Origin: an uncultured Saprospiraceae bacterium
GTDB taxonomy: Bacteria > Bacteroidota > Bacteroidia > Chitinophagales > Saprospiraceae
NCBI GenBank assembly: GCA_937926205.1
Contig: CALEYL010000036.1
Span: 62,001-126,000 of the forward strand
Length of the DNA stretch: 64,000 nucleotides
Reading direction: 5' to 3'
The position numbers were made by a program, and so were the translations under genes. The notes under the pieces were generated by a model. It saw nothing but the letters and a program-made list of their open reading frames with translations, did no database searches and was not told the origin of the DNA. How positions within the stretch are numbered: position 1 is the first letter of the stretch; every line of letters begins with the position of its first letter. Positions 44,155 through 53,067 of this stretch are shown in pieces.

Positions 44155-45027
44155 TTATTTCCCTAAAACTTTCCGCATCGTCGCCCCGATCTCCGCAGGC
44201 GAACGCACCACATGGATGCCGCATGCTTCCATGATCTGCATTTTAGCTTCAGCCGTATCGTCTTTTCCGCCGATGATGGCGCCGGCATGGCCCATGGTGC
44301 GGCCTTTAGGCGCCGTTTGTCCGGCAATAAAGCCTACTACCGGTTTGGTGCCGTGTTCTTTGATGTAATAAGCCGCATCGGCTTCCATCGTACCGCCGAT
44401 TTCACCGATCATGATGATGCCTTCGGTTTCAGGGTCGTTCATCAGCAATTCAACGGCATCTTTGGTTGTCGTTCCCGGAATCGGGTCGCCGCCAATGCCA
44501 ATGCAGGTAGATTGTCCCATACCCGCTTTGGTCACCTGATCCACTGCTTCGTAGGTCAGGGTGCCGGAGCGCGAAACAATGCCGATTGACCCTTTTTTAT
44601 GAATGAAACCCGGCATGATGCCGCATTTGGCTTCATCCGGAGTGATGACACCCGGACAATTAGGCCCGATGAGGCGGCAATCGTACTGGTTGAGGTACGC
44701 TTTTACCTTCACCATGTCCTGTACGGGGATGCCTTCGGTAATGCAAATGATGACTTTGATGCCTGCTTCAGCCGCTTCCATGATGGCGTCGGAAGCAAAT
44801 GCCGGAGGTACAAAAATGACAGAGGTGTCGGCGCCGGCCAATTTGACGGCATCGGCAACGGTATTGAACACCGGCAAATCCAGGTGTTTCTCTCCACCTT
44901 TACCGGGAGTAACGCCGCCGACAACATTGGTGCCGTATTCGATCATCTGGGTAGCATGAAAAGTACCTTCTTTACCGGTAAAACCTTGTACGATAATTTT
45001 GGAGTGCTTGTTGACAAGTACAGACAT
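44155..45027 (-). CDS. sucD: Succinyl-CoA ligase, alpha subunit
   Basis: SucD forms the catalytic pair with SucC in the citric acid cycle step that interconverts succinyl-CoA and succinate with nucleotide triphosphate formation. The 290-aa length is normal. The CoA-binding N-terminus (IVQGFTGKEGTFHATQMIEYG), the NCPGVITP segment and the phospho-histidine loop GHAGAIIGG are intact. It is the last gene of the carA-eno-divIC-sucD group, 12 bp after divIC. The partner sucC is not in the window. Confidence 0.97.
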   Translation of the reverse strand: MSVLVNKHSKIIVQGFTGKEGTFHATQMIEYGTNVVGGVTPGKGGEKHLDLPVFNTVADAVKLAGADTSVIFVPPAFASDAIMEAAEAGIKVIICITEGIPVQDMVKVKAYLNQYDCRLIGPNCPGVITPDEAKCGIMPGFIHKKGSIGIVSRSGTLTYEAVDQVTKAGMGQSTCIGIGGDPIPGTTTKDAVELLMNDPETEGIIMIGEIGGTMEADAAYYIKEHGTKPVVGFIAGQTAPKGRTMGHAGAIIGGKDDTAEAKMQIMEACGIHVVRSPAEIGATMRKVLGK

Positions 45028-45039
45028 ATTGTTGTTCGA

Positions 45040-45342
45040 TTATTCTTCCACAATGATAAAAACATCTTCGTCCGGGCGCTTCATGTAGTATTGTTCCCGA
45101 GCCAGCCTTTCACGGTTTTCCTGAATGTTCTTGCTCTCCAGTTCCGCTTTTTTCACCTCCGCTGAATAATATTCCTGATCTACCTCCAGGCGGTTGACCA
45201 TTCTTTGCAGGCGCCATTGAGTAACGATGTCCTGTTTGTCAAAAAAGATCATCCAGAAGAAGAAAGCGGCCAACACAACAAAATACTTGTTGCGCAGCGG
45301 TTTGGGCAATTGTTCCAGCAAGGGTTGCAGCGGATTTGGCAT
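45040..45342 (-). CDS. Septum formation initiator (DivIC/FtsB-like)
   Basis: This is a 100-aa small bitopic membrane protein. A cytoplasmic start MPNPLQPLLEQLPKPLRNKY precedes one membrane helix (FVVLAAFFFWMIFFD), then a coiled coil (VNRLEVDQEYYSAEVKKAE) and the short conserved tail REQYYMKRPDEDVFII. The family scaffolds the division septum with FtsL and FtsQ. The eno-ftsB order seen here is also common in Proteobacteria. I chose the ATG at 45342 because the upstream in-frame start at 45369 only adds polar residues. Confidence 0.88.
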   Translation of the reverse strand: MPNPLQPLLEQLPKPLRNKYFVVLAAFFFWMIFFDKQDIVTQWRLQRMVNRLEVDQEYYSAEVKKAELESKNIQENRERLAREQYYMKRPDEDVFIIVEE

Positions 45343-45444
45343 GAGCTGTGAATTTATATTTGTTATCACATAACAAAACCCAAAATTTCAAACATTCTCG
45401 CAGTAATCAAAATTTAGGGCCTGTTTATATTTCCACAACAAGGC

Positions 45445-46731
45445 TTACATTCCGAAAATCGCTTTGCCGGGGAAGACCGCCGAATCGGCAAGCTCTTCCT
45501 CAATGCGCAGCAACTGGTTGTATTTTGCAATCCTGTCTGAACGGGAAGCAGAACCGGTTTTGATTTGTCCCGTATTCAGCGCCACGGCCAGGTCGGCGAT
45601 TGTTGTGTCTTCTGTTTCGCCTGAGCGGTGGCTCATGACACTGGTATAGCTGTTGCGCGTAGCCAGGCGAACTGCTTCGATGGTCTCCGTCAAAGTGCCG
45701 ATTTGGTTCACTTTGATGAGGATCGAGTTGGCCACACCCATGTCGATGCCTTTTTGCAGGCGCGTTGTATTGGTTACAAACAAGTCGTCGCCCACCAATT
45801 GGACTTTATCGCCAATTTTAGCCGTGAGTGCCTGCCAGCCTGCCCAGTCGTCTTCAGCCAGTGCGTCTTCGAGCGACAGGATCGGGTATTTGTTGCACCA
45901 GCCTGCCCAAAAGTCCACCATTTGCGAAGACGTCAGCTTGTCGCCGGAGGATTTGTGGAAATGGTACATCTTGCTTTCTTCATCGTAAAATTCCGACACG
46001 GCAGCGTCCATGGCGATGACAATGTCTTCTCCGGGGCGGTAGCCGGCCGCTTCGATGGATTTCAGTACGATTTCGATGGCTTCCTCGTTCGACTTGATGT
46101 TGGGGGCAAACCCGCCTTCATCCCCAACGTTTGTTGAGTAGCCTTTGCTTTTCAGCACGGTTTTCAGGTGGTGGAAAACTTCCACACCCATGCGCAGCGC
46201 TTCGGAAAACTGATCTGCGCCAATCGGCATGATCATGAATTCCTGAAAATCAATGCTGTTGTCGGCATGCGAACCGCCGTTGAGGATGTTCATCATTGGG
46301 ACAGGCAATACATGCGCGTTCACCCCGCCGAGGTAGCGATAGAGCGGTTGCTCCAGGCTCATGGCAGCCGCTTTGGCAACGGCCATGGAAACGCCGAGTA
46401 TGGCATTGGCGCCGAGTTTCGACTTGTTTGGCGTGCCATCCAGTTCGATCATCAGGCGGTCGATGTAAATCTGGTCGAATACATCCACGCCGACGAGTTC
46501 TTCGTGCAGGATTTCATCCACATTGCTGCAGGCATTCAAAACGCCTCTGCCCAGAAAGCGGCTTTTGTCGCCGTCGCGAAGTTCAACAGCTTCGTGTTTA
46601 CCCGTAGATGCGCCGGATGGCACTGCTGCGCGGCCTACTGAACCGTCTTCGGTCATCACTTCTACTTCTACCGTTGGATTGCCGCGGGAATCCAGAATTT
46701 CGCGGGCGCGAATGTCAATTATCGTACTCAT
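45445..46731 (-). CDS. eno: Enolase
   Basis: Enolase catalyses the reversible dehydration of 2-phosphoglycerate to phosphoenolpyruvate in glycolysis. At 428 aa it is full length. Landmarks are AREILDSRGNPTVEVEV at the N-terminus, SGASTGKHEAVELRDGD, the metal and catalytic region VGDDLFVTNTTRL, IKVNQIGTLTE, and SHRSGETEDTTIADLAV. A small hairpin GCTGAAA-TCCG-TTTCAGC (46760-46777) lies in the 89-bp space after carA. It has no T-tract, so read-through from carA into eno is likely. Confidence 0.98.
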   Translation of the reverse strand: MSTIIDIRAREILDSRGNPTVEVEVMTEDGSVGRAAVPSGASTGKHEAVELRDGDKSRFLGRGVLNACSNVDEILHEELVGVDVFDQIYIDRLMIELDGTPNKSKLGANAILGVSMAVAKAAAMSLEQPLYRYLGGVNAHVLPVPMMNILNGGSHADNSIDFQEFMIMPIGADQFSEALRMGVEVFHHLKTVLKSKGYSTNVGDEGGFAPNIKSNEEAIEIVLKSIEAAGYRPGEDIVIAMDAAVSEFYDEESKMYHFHKSSGDKLTSSQMVDFWAGWCNKYPILSLEDALAEDDWAGWQALTAKIGDKVQLVGDDLFVTNTTRLQKGIDMGVANSILIKVNQIGTLTETIEAVRLATRNSYTSVMSHRSGETEDTTIADLAVALNTGQIKTGSASRSDRIAKYNQLLRIEEELADSAVFPGKAIFGM

Positions 46732-46820
46732 TTTAAGTGTTTTAGCTTATTATTTTACTGCTGAAATCCGTTTCAGCTGTTCTGTTTTTGAATGTCCGCC
46801 AAATCCATTTCAGCGACTTC

Positions 46821-47921
46821 TCAGCGCATCAATTCCACAAAATCATCGAACAAATACCGCGCGTCGTGTGGCCCGGGCGATGCTTCCGGGTGGTATTGCA
46901 CCGAAAACGCCTTTTTGTGCCGCAGGCGAATGCCTTCGATGGAATGGTCATTGAGGTTGACGTGCGTAATTTCTACGGTTTCGTCGTGTGCAGTGACCGA
47001 ATCGGGGTTGACGCCAAATCCATGATTTTGGCTGGTAATTTCGCTGCGGCCTGTGCGCAGATTTTTCACCGGATGGTTGATGCCGCGGTGGCCGTGGTGC
47101 ATTTTAAAAGTACTGATGCCCACAGATAAAGCGAGCAACTGGTGCCCGAGACAAATACCAAACAAAGGTTTGTCTTCTTCCAATATGGCTTTTGCCGTTT
47201 CGACCGCATAATCCATTGCCGCCGGGTCACCCGGGCCGTTCGACAGGAAATAGCCGTCGGGATTCCAGGCGCGAAGGTCGGCGATGTTCGTTTTGGCGGG
47301 AAAAACCCTGAGGTAACAACCACGGTCGGCCAGGCATTGCAGGATATTGCGCTTGACACCAAAATCAAGTACGGCAACTTTGAGCGCTGCCTCCGGGTTG
47401 CCGATGTCGTATGGTTCCGGTGTACTGACTTTCGAAGCGAGTTCCAGTCCTTCCATTTGCGGCGCGGCTTTGAGGCGTCGCTGCAATTCGGCCAGGTCGG
47501 TGGTATCCGAAGCAATGATGGCGTTCATAGCGCCTTTGCTGCGAATATGCCGTACAATAGCACGGGTATCCACGTCAGATATGCCAACCAGTCCTTCGTT
47601 TTCGAAGTATTGCTGGATGGACAAATCCGCTTTATGGCGGGAATACTCGTTGGTGAAATTTTTACAGATCAGCCCGGCGATTTTAACAGACCCTGATTCC
47701 GTTTCGGCATTTTTAGTGCCGTAATTGCCGATATGGACATTGGTAGCCACCAGCAATTGCCCGAAATAAGAAGGATCGGTGAAAATCTCCTGATAACCGG
47801 TCATGCCGGTATTGAAGCATACTTCGCCAATGGCGGCGCCGATTTTGCCGGCGGCTTTACCGTGGAAGGCCGTGCCATCTTCCAGTAACAATACGGCAGG
47901 CGTAGATTGCAGTTCGTTCAT
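46821..47921 (-). CDS. carA: Carbamoyl-phosphate synthase, small subunit
   Basis: CarA is the glutaminase subunit that supplies ammonia to CarB for carbamoyl phosphate, feeding pyrimidine and arginine synthesis. The 366-aa protein has the N-terminal CPSase domain (AVLLLEDGTAFHGKAAG; FNTGMTGYQEIFTDPSY) and a class I glutamine amidotransferase with the nucleophile in FGICLGHQLLAL and the His-Glu pair in HPEASPGPHD. carB is not in the window. A good -7 box lies about 30 bp upstream. Confidence 0.97.
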   Translation of the reverse strand: MNELQSTPAVLLLEDGTAFHGKAAGKIGAAIGEVCFNTGMTGYQEIFTDPSYFGQLLVATNVHIGNYGTKNAETESGSVKIAGLICKNFTNEYSRHKADLSIQQYFENEGLVGISDVDTRAIVRHIRSKGAMNAIIASDTTDLAELQRRLKAAPQMEGLELASKVSTPEPYDIGNPEAALKVAVLDFGVKRNILQCLADRGCYLRVFPAKTNIADLRAWNPDGYFLSNGPGDPAAMDYAVETAKAILEEDKPLFGICLGHQLLALSVGISTFKMHHGHRGINHPVKNLRTGRSEITSQNHGFGVNPDSVTAHDETVEITHVNLNDHSIEGIRLRHKKAFSVQYHPEASPGPHDARYLFDDFVELMR

Positions 47922-47952
47922 TGGCTTTGCGCGCTGTTCGTGAAAAGCGCCG

Positions 47953-47960
47953 CAAAGATA
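47953..47960 (-). promoter_or_regulatory. carA promoter -7 box
   Basis: On the minus strand TATCTTTG followed by CGGCGC matches TAnnTTTG exactly and lies 31 bp upstream of the carA start. The -33 element is weak. The promoter probably drives carA-eno-divIC-sucD. Confidence 0.6.
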
Positions 47961-48028
47961 CGATCTGTGTGCGGGCTTTTTGAAGGAACGCTGTTTTTTC
48001 TGATTGAATTTTTTTATGCCTTAGATTT

Positions 48029-48172
48029 AGTGTCTGTCTTTATAATTCGATAGCTGCGTTACGCTCGGCCCAAAAATCGGTCATTTACCCGAGTAAACTT
48101 CCAATTTTTGGGCCTTCCCAAGCCTTGCTCTCGAACTCTAAAGATCAGACCAGACTAAAATGGAAAGACACT
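48029..48172. repeat. Dispersed ~140-bp intergenic element, copy B
   Basis: It is bounded by AGTGTCTG (48029-48036) and AGACACT (48166-48172) and inserted in the opposite orientation to copies A and C. Its minus strand carries AACGCAGCTATCGA and GTTCGAGAGCAAGGCTTG, plus a CCCAAAAAT(T/C) inverted pair around 48070 and 48105. It occupies most of the 300-bp gap between carA and the amidase gene, which holds no protein-coding gene. Confidence 0.65.
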
Positions 48173-48221
48173 ATCTTATTAAAGGCACCAAAGTTAGTGT
48201 TTTATAAACAATATCCCACGA

Positions 48222-49700
48222 CTATTCCGGTACCCGGTCAAACCACCTTTGTGCGTTTTCCAGTTCACCCGCCAGTTGGAACAAGAAATCTTCCCGCCCC
48301 AATGCAGCGGTAAACATGCTGCCAACCGGGAGTCCTTCTTCCGTCCAGTAGAGGGGCACGGACATGGAAGGCTGCCCTGTCATGTTGGAAACAGGCGTGA
48401 AGGGAATGAAAGCGAAAATTTTCTCTGCCAGTTCGTCCACATTAGCCCGCAACAACCTTTTTAACCCAAAAGCGCTCACGATGTTCAGCAGCATCCGTTC
48501 CTGCTTGCTGGGTTGCAGCGTACCGGTCGGGAAAGGCTTCATCGCCAAAGTGGGCGTCAGCAACAAGTCGTATTTTTCATGAAAAGCGGCAGCACGGCGA
48601 GCGATTTCGTTCCAATGGTGTTTGGCCCTGGCAAAATCCATGGCTGAATACGAGCGACCTAGCAGGTACAGTGCCCAGGTGCTTTTTTCCACATCTGAAG
48701 GGCGGGGTTTACGACCCAGGTGCAATTCCATTTCGGCGACATTGGCTGCAGCTTCTCCAAAAACCATCATGACAAAAACTTTGGTCAGGTCTTCTTTGCG
48801 ATAGGGGAGGGCGATCTCTTCTACATGATGCCCCATCGATTCCAAAAGTTTAGCCGTATGCTGAACAGCAGCAATGCAGTCAGGCTCTGTTTGCTGGCCT
48901 AAGGTATGCGTTGTTGAAAACCCGATGCGCAGCCGAGGTGGCGCTGTCCGGGCTTCTTCCACATAAGGCCGGTTTGGCGCCTGGGTCAGGTACAAATCGC
49001 CGGGAGCATTGCCTTGTATCAGATCGAGCAGGGCTGCACTGTCGCGTACCGAACGACTGACGCAGCCTTCTGATACGGCGCCGCTCCAGAGTTCGCCGAC
49101 GGCAGCGCCCAGGCTTACCCTTCCACGGCTGGGTTTGAGGCCAAAAAGCCCGCAACACGACGCCGGAATGCGAATGGAGCCGCCGCCGTCATTGGCTGTG
49201 GCAATTGGTGTGATACCTGCTGCAACAGCAGCCGCCGATCCGCCGCTTGAGCCGCCTGTGGTGCGCGTCGTATCCCATGGATTAAGGGTAGGACCGTACA
49301 GCTCCGGTTCGGTAAAAGGCGTCAATCCGAATTCCGGTGCATTGGTTTTTCCCATAAAGAGCATGCCCGCCCGCCGGTAGCGCTGCACAACGGAACTGTC
49401 TGATTTTGAGACGTAACCCCGAAACCCCCGGCTTCCCGTGTGCATTGGCAGTCCCTCTACTTCAAGCAGCAGATCTTTGATTAGGAGCGGAACGCCTGCA
49501 AAAGGCATGTCTGGCGTAACGGCAGCCGCCATTTTTCGCGCCAGTTCGTAGGATGGATAGATGATGGCGTTGATTTTTGGATTGACGGCCTCTGCCCGGT
49601 TGATGGCCAGTTCGAGAACCTCAGCGGCCTGCAATTCTCCCTTGCGCACCCGTTCGGCCAGCGCTGTGGCGTCGTGGCGGCGGTATTCTTCAAAAGTCAT
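48222..49700 (-). CDS. Amidase signature family protein
   Basis: This 492-aa protein has the Ser-cisSer-Lys triad of amidase signature enzymes: Lys in PLLIKDLLLEVEG, Ser in the glycine-rich GGSSGGSAAAVAAGI, and the nucleophile in GGGSIRIPASCCGLFGLKPS. The family hydrolyses amides ranging from glutamine on misacylated tRNA to small aliphatic or peptide amides. No gatB or gatC is nearby and the C-terminal half differs from GatA, so a catabolic or detoxifying amidase is more likely. There is no signal peptide. It diverges from the PLP decarboxylase gene. Confidence 0.9.
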   Translation of the reverse strand: MTFEEYRRHDATALAERVRKGELQAAEVLELAINRAEAVNPKINAIIYPSYELARKMAAAVTPDMPFAGVPLLIKDLLLEVEGLPMHTGSRGFRGYVSKSDSSVVQRYRRAGMLFMGKTNAPEFGLTPFTEPELYGPTLNPWDTTRTTGGSSGGSAAAVAAGITPIATANDGGGSIRIPASCCGLFGLKPSRGRVSLGAAVGELWSGAVSEGCVSRSVRDSAALLDLIQGNAPGDLYLTQAPNRPYVEEARTAPPRLRIGFSTTHTLGQQTEPDCIAAVQHTAKLLESMGHHVEEIALPYRKEDLTKVFVMMVFGEAAANVAEMELHLGRKPRPSDVEKSTWALYLLGRSYSAMDFARAKHHWNEIARRAAAFHEKYDLLLTPTLAMKPFPTGTLQPSKQERMLLNIVSAFGLKRLLRANVDELAEKIFAFIPFTPVSNMTGQPSMSVPLYWTEEGLPVGSMFTAALGREDFLFQLAGELENAQRWFDRVPE

Positions 49701-49831
49701 GGCTTCGCGTTGTTTTGCTTACTACAAATTCCATGGGTAAGGTATTAATTTTTGGAAATCTCCCGGTCTCTGTGCCCTGGATTTCTGAATTCTGTTTTGA
49801 ATTGTGAATATTGCATCGAAAAAAAGAGAAC

Positions 49832-51253
49832 ATGGACGATATTTTATCGAGGGCATATGATCCGGAGTCCTTTCGGGAAAGAGGCCACCAACTGGTAGAT
49901 GACCTGGCCAATCACATGAAAGAGGCGCTCGCCGGGGAAGGGCGGGCCTTTAGCTGGAAAACCCCGGAAGAAGCCTTACAACAGTGGCAGTTCAATCCGG
50001 ATACGCCCGATGAGGAAGTCAATAAAATGCTGGAAACAGTGCTCCGCGAAAGCATCCACCTGCACCACCCGAATTATATGGGACACCAGATCAGCCCGCC
50101 GGTTCCGGTAGGTACATTGGCGGGATTGCTCGGCGATTTTCTCAACAATGGCATGGGCGTTTATGAAATGGGCATTCCGGGCACCGCCATCGAAGTGGTT
50201 GTGGTACGCGCTTTGGCAAAACAAATGGGTTTTGGGCCGGAAGCCGACGGCATTCTGACTTCAGGGGGGACTTTGGCTAACCTGACGGCCATGCTTGCAG
50301 CACGCAGCATTCGGGCAAAAGCCAATGTCTGGCAGGACGGCAATACCCGCCCCATGGCCCTGATGGTGTCGGAAGAAGCGCATTATTGTGTGGATCGCAC
50401 GGCGCGGATCATGGGTTGGGGCGAAGCGGGAATCATAAAAATTCCGGTAAATGACCGCTTTCAGATGCGCACGGAACTATTGGAGGAATACTACCAAAAT
50501 GCGGTGGCGCAAGGCATAGAAGTCATTGCCGTGGTCGGCAGTGCCTGTTCCACTTCTACCGGTTCTTTTGATGATCTGGAAGCCATAGCAGCGTTTTGCG
50601 CCAGGCATGACCTTTGGTTTCACGTGGATGGCGCGCATGGCGGCGCTTCGGTGTTTTCGCAAAAATACCGCCATTTGGTTCGCTGCATCGAACAGGCCGA
50701 TTCAGTGGTCATGGATTTTCACAAAATGCTGATGACCCCCTCCGTGACTACGGCACTTGTTTTTAAAAACGGTGCGCACAGCTACCAGACGTTCAGTCAA
50801 AAAGCCCAATACCTTTTTCAGGCGGCAGAGCCGGAATGGTTCAACCTTGCCCGTCGTACTTTTGAATGTACCAAACTGATGATCGGGTTGAAGGCCTACG
50901 CCATTTGGCGTACTTATGGCACGGCTTTGTTTGATGCTTTTGTGACGCGGATGTACGACCTGGGCGCCACCTTTGCAGGTTTGATCCGAAATCATCCCAA
51001 CTTTGAGCTGGCCGTGGAACCGGAATGCAACATCGTTTGCTTTCGCTATCTGGGCCCCGGCGACGTGGAAGCAAACAATGCACGAAATGCGCAAATCCGG
51101 CAAGCCATCGTTCAGGAAGGCCATTATTATATCGTACAAACGCAATTGAGGGGACAGACCTGGTTAAGGGTGACGTTGGTGAATCCGAATACGGACGCAG
51201 CAGTTTTGAAGGAATTGATGGTGAAAATTGAAGGGACGCTTAAGCCTGAATGA
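49832..51253 (+). CDS. Pyridoxal-phosphate-dependent amino acid decarboxylase
   Basis: This 473-aa group II decarboxylase belongs to the family of aromatic amino acid, glutamate and diaminobutyrate decarboxylases. Seen are TSGGTLANLTAMLAAR, EEAHYCVDRTARIMGWG, the PLP-stacking and binding region HVDGAHGGASVFS, and the Schiff-base lysine in MDFHKMLMTPS. I chose the ATG at 49832 (MDDILSRAYDPESF), preceded by an A-rich tract. The substrate is not certain. Its last 14 bp overlap the 3' end of the convergent eda gene. Confidence 0.9.
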   Translation: MDDILSRAYDPESFRERGHQLVDDLANHMKEALAGEGRAFSWKTPEEALQQWQFNPDTPDEEVNKMLETVLRESIHLHHPNYMGHQISPPVPVGTLAGLLGDFLNNGMGVYEMGIPGTAIEVVVVRALAKQMGFGPEADGILTSGGTLANLTAMLAARSIRAKANVWQDGNTRPMALMVSEEAHYCVDRTARIMGWGEAGIIKIPVNDRFQMRTELLEEYYQNAVAQGIEVIAVVGSACSTSTGSFDDLEAIAAFCARHDLWFHVDGAHGGASVFSQKYRHLVRCIEQADSVVMDFHKMLMTPSVTTALVFKNGAHSYQTFSQKAQYLFQAAEPEWFNLARRTFECTKLMIGLKAYAIWRTYGTALFDAFVTRMYDLGATFAGLIRNHPNFELAVEPECNIVCFRYLGPGDVEANNARNAQIRQAIVQEGHYYIVQTQLRGQTWLRVTLVNPNTDAAVLKELMVKIEGTLKPE

Positions 51254-51887
51254 TTTGGGCTTGCAAATATTCCATCAACTCCGCCACTTTTTCGCTCACA
51301 GAATCAAAATCCTGCATTTCTCGGTCGCTGAAAAAGGCAGAGGCGCCAATGCCCATCGCATTTGCTCCGGCTCCAAACCATTCCTGCAAATTTTCAAGGG
51401 TAGCTTCCATGCCGCCATTCACCATCAGGGGAACATCCGGCATGGGCCCCCGCAGGGTTTTAACAAAGGCCGGGCCAAGAACGACGCCTGGGAATACTTT
51501 AACGACTTTAGCGCCCAGTTGCTGTGCAGCATAAATCTCGTTGGGCGTCATTGCTCCCGGGATCCATGGAATATCGCGGCGTTTGCAAACTGCGCCTACC
51601 TCCGATGTGGTTACCGGCTGGACTACAAAATCGGCGCCAAGGTCAATAAATTGTTCAGCTTCATTGGCCGTATAGATGGTGCCAATACCCAGTTTTAAAT
51701 CCGGAAGATGCTGACTGGAATAAGCGCGAAGTTCCATAAAAACCGCCGCTGCTTCCGGGCCGCGGTTGGTGAACTCCACCACCCGCATGCCACCATCGTA
51801 GCACGCCTGTATCAATTTTTGCGCATATATGGCATCGGGGTGGTAAAACACGGCGACGAGCGGGTACCGGGACAAAGTAGCAAACAT
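51240..51887 (-). CDS. eda: KDPG/KHG aldolase
   Basis: It cleaves 2-keto-3-deoxy-6-phosphogluconate into pyruvate and glyceraldehyde 3-phosphate. The 215-aa protein has the active-site glutamate in MRVVEFTNRG and the Schiff-base lysine in VVKVFPG, and ends the (beta/alpha)8 barrel with VNGGMEATLENLQEW. The ATG at 51887 (MFATLSRYPLVAV) fits the family better than an upstream start. With kdgK and uxaA just upstream it completes the lower hexuronate pathway. Confidence 0.94.
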   Translation of the reverse strand: MFATLSRYPLVAVFYHPDAIYAQKLIQACYDGGMRVVEFTNRGPEAAAVFMELRAYSSQHLPDLKLGIGTIYTANEAEQFIDLGADFVVQPVTTSEVGAVCKRRDIPWIPGAMTPNEIYAAQQLGAKVVKVFPGVVLGPAFVKTLRGPMPDVPLMVNGGMEATLENLQEWFGAGANAMGIGASAFFSDREMQDFDSVSEKVAELMEYLQAQIIQA

Positions 51888-51982
51888 GCAGTTGCGTTTT
51901 TGGATGATCAAATTGCAGATGGAGACATTCCGCTAAGGTAAGGCATCCACTGGCTAAGCTGGATATTATTTCATTTCAATAG

Positions 51983-52978
51983 CTATCGCAACAAGCGCCC
52001 CGAGACATCTCCGGCCATCACCTGTTCTACTTCCTGAACGCTGACGCGATTGAAATCACCTTCAATGGTGTGCTTCAAAGCAGAAGCTGCTGTTGCAAAA
52101 TGCAGGGCCATTGCGGGTTCCGTATAATGGAGGGCGCCGTAGATGAATCCCGCCATAAAAGCGTCGCCACCGCCGATGCGATCCACGATTGGGTTGATGT
52201 CCAGCGTAGGCGACTCAAGGTAATGGTTTCCGTCAAAACACAGGCCTGTCAACTGATTGTAAGAAGCGCTCAGCATTGTTCGGCGTGTAGCAATGACTTT
52301 TTTCAGATTGGGAAAACGTTGCATCAGTTGCCGGGCCATATCCGTAAAATCCGTTGCAACGATGCCAAAAATAGCGGCGGCATCATCAGTAGTGCAAACG
52401 ACAACATCGCATTGCATCACGAGGTCGGGCATAACGGTTGCAGCAGTTTTGCCATATTGCCAAAGATTGCGCCGGTAATTCACATCTGCGGAAACGGTCA
52501 GACCCAGTTTTCTGGCCATTTTAGCAGCCTCAAGACAAGCTTTTGCCGCATCATCAGATATCGCCGGTGTAATTCCTGTCCAATGGAACCAACGGGCTTG
52601 CTCCAGGATAGATGTCCAGGAGAACCAGGCAGGGTCTAATTTGGCGAAAGCCGAATCAAAACGGTCGTAGATGATTTTGCTGGCCCGCATACCCGCGCCG
52701 GTTTCCATAAAATATAGCCCCAGCCGTTCGCCCTGAAAAACCGTTTGCGTCATATCTACCCCTTCTTTTTGAAAAAAGGCTGCTGCAGCACGCCCCAGCG
52801 GGTTATCCGGCAAACACGTAACGTGAGCAGAGGGAAGCCCCAGCCTTGCGAGTGCCGCTACAACATTGGCTTCGCCACCGCCATAAGTGATGCCAAAACT
52901 TTCTGTCTGTTCAAAGCGCTGGTGTCCCGGCGTTGTCAAACGCATCATGATTTCCCCGAACGTAACAATCTTCTTCAT
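51983..52978 (-). CDS. kdgK: 2-keto-3-deoxygluconate kinase, PfkB family
   Basis: This 331-aa sugar kinase is recognised by the PfkB N-terminal glycine motif (GITYGGGEANVVAALARLG) and the C-terminal anion-hole and base motif DRIGGGDAFMAGFIYG. It phosphorylates 2-keto-3-deoxygluconate to KDPG with ATP. The assignment to that substrate rests on position: uxaA 89 bp upstream makes KDG, and eda 95 bp downstream uses KDPG. Other PfkB sugar kinases would have similar motifs. Confidence 0.92.
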   Translation of the reverse strand: MKKIVTFGEIMMRLTTPGHQRFEQTESFGITYGGGEANVVAALARLGLPSAHVTCLPDNPLGRAAAAFFQKEGVDMTQTVFQGERLGLYFMETGAGMRASKIIYDRFDSAFAKLDPAWFSWTSILEQARWFHWTGITPAISDDAAKACLEAAKMARKLGLTVSADVNYRRNLWQYGKTAATVMPDLVMQCDVVVCTTDDAAAIFGIVATDFTDMARQLMQRFPNLKKVIATRRTMLSASYNQLTGLCFDGNHYLESPTLDINPIVDRIGGGDAFMAGFIYGALHYTEPAMALHFATAASALKHTIEGDFNRVSVQEVEQVMAGDVSGRLLR

Positions 52979-53067
52979 GGCTGAATTGGAATGGTTTTTT
53001 GCTATTAAACAGCAGATACAGGACTTTACTTTATCATTTCATGCTACCTGTTTACGTCTCGAATTGA

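Noticed and set aside
46760..46777. Hairpin between carA and eno as a terminator
   Set aside because: The 7-bp stem has no uridine tract on the minus strand, and the gene order favours read-through. At most it is a leader hairpin of eno.
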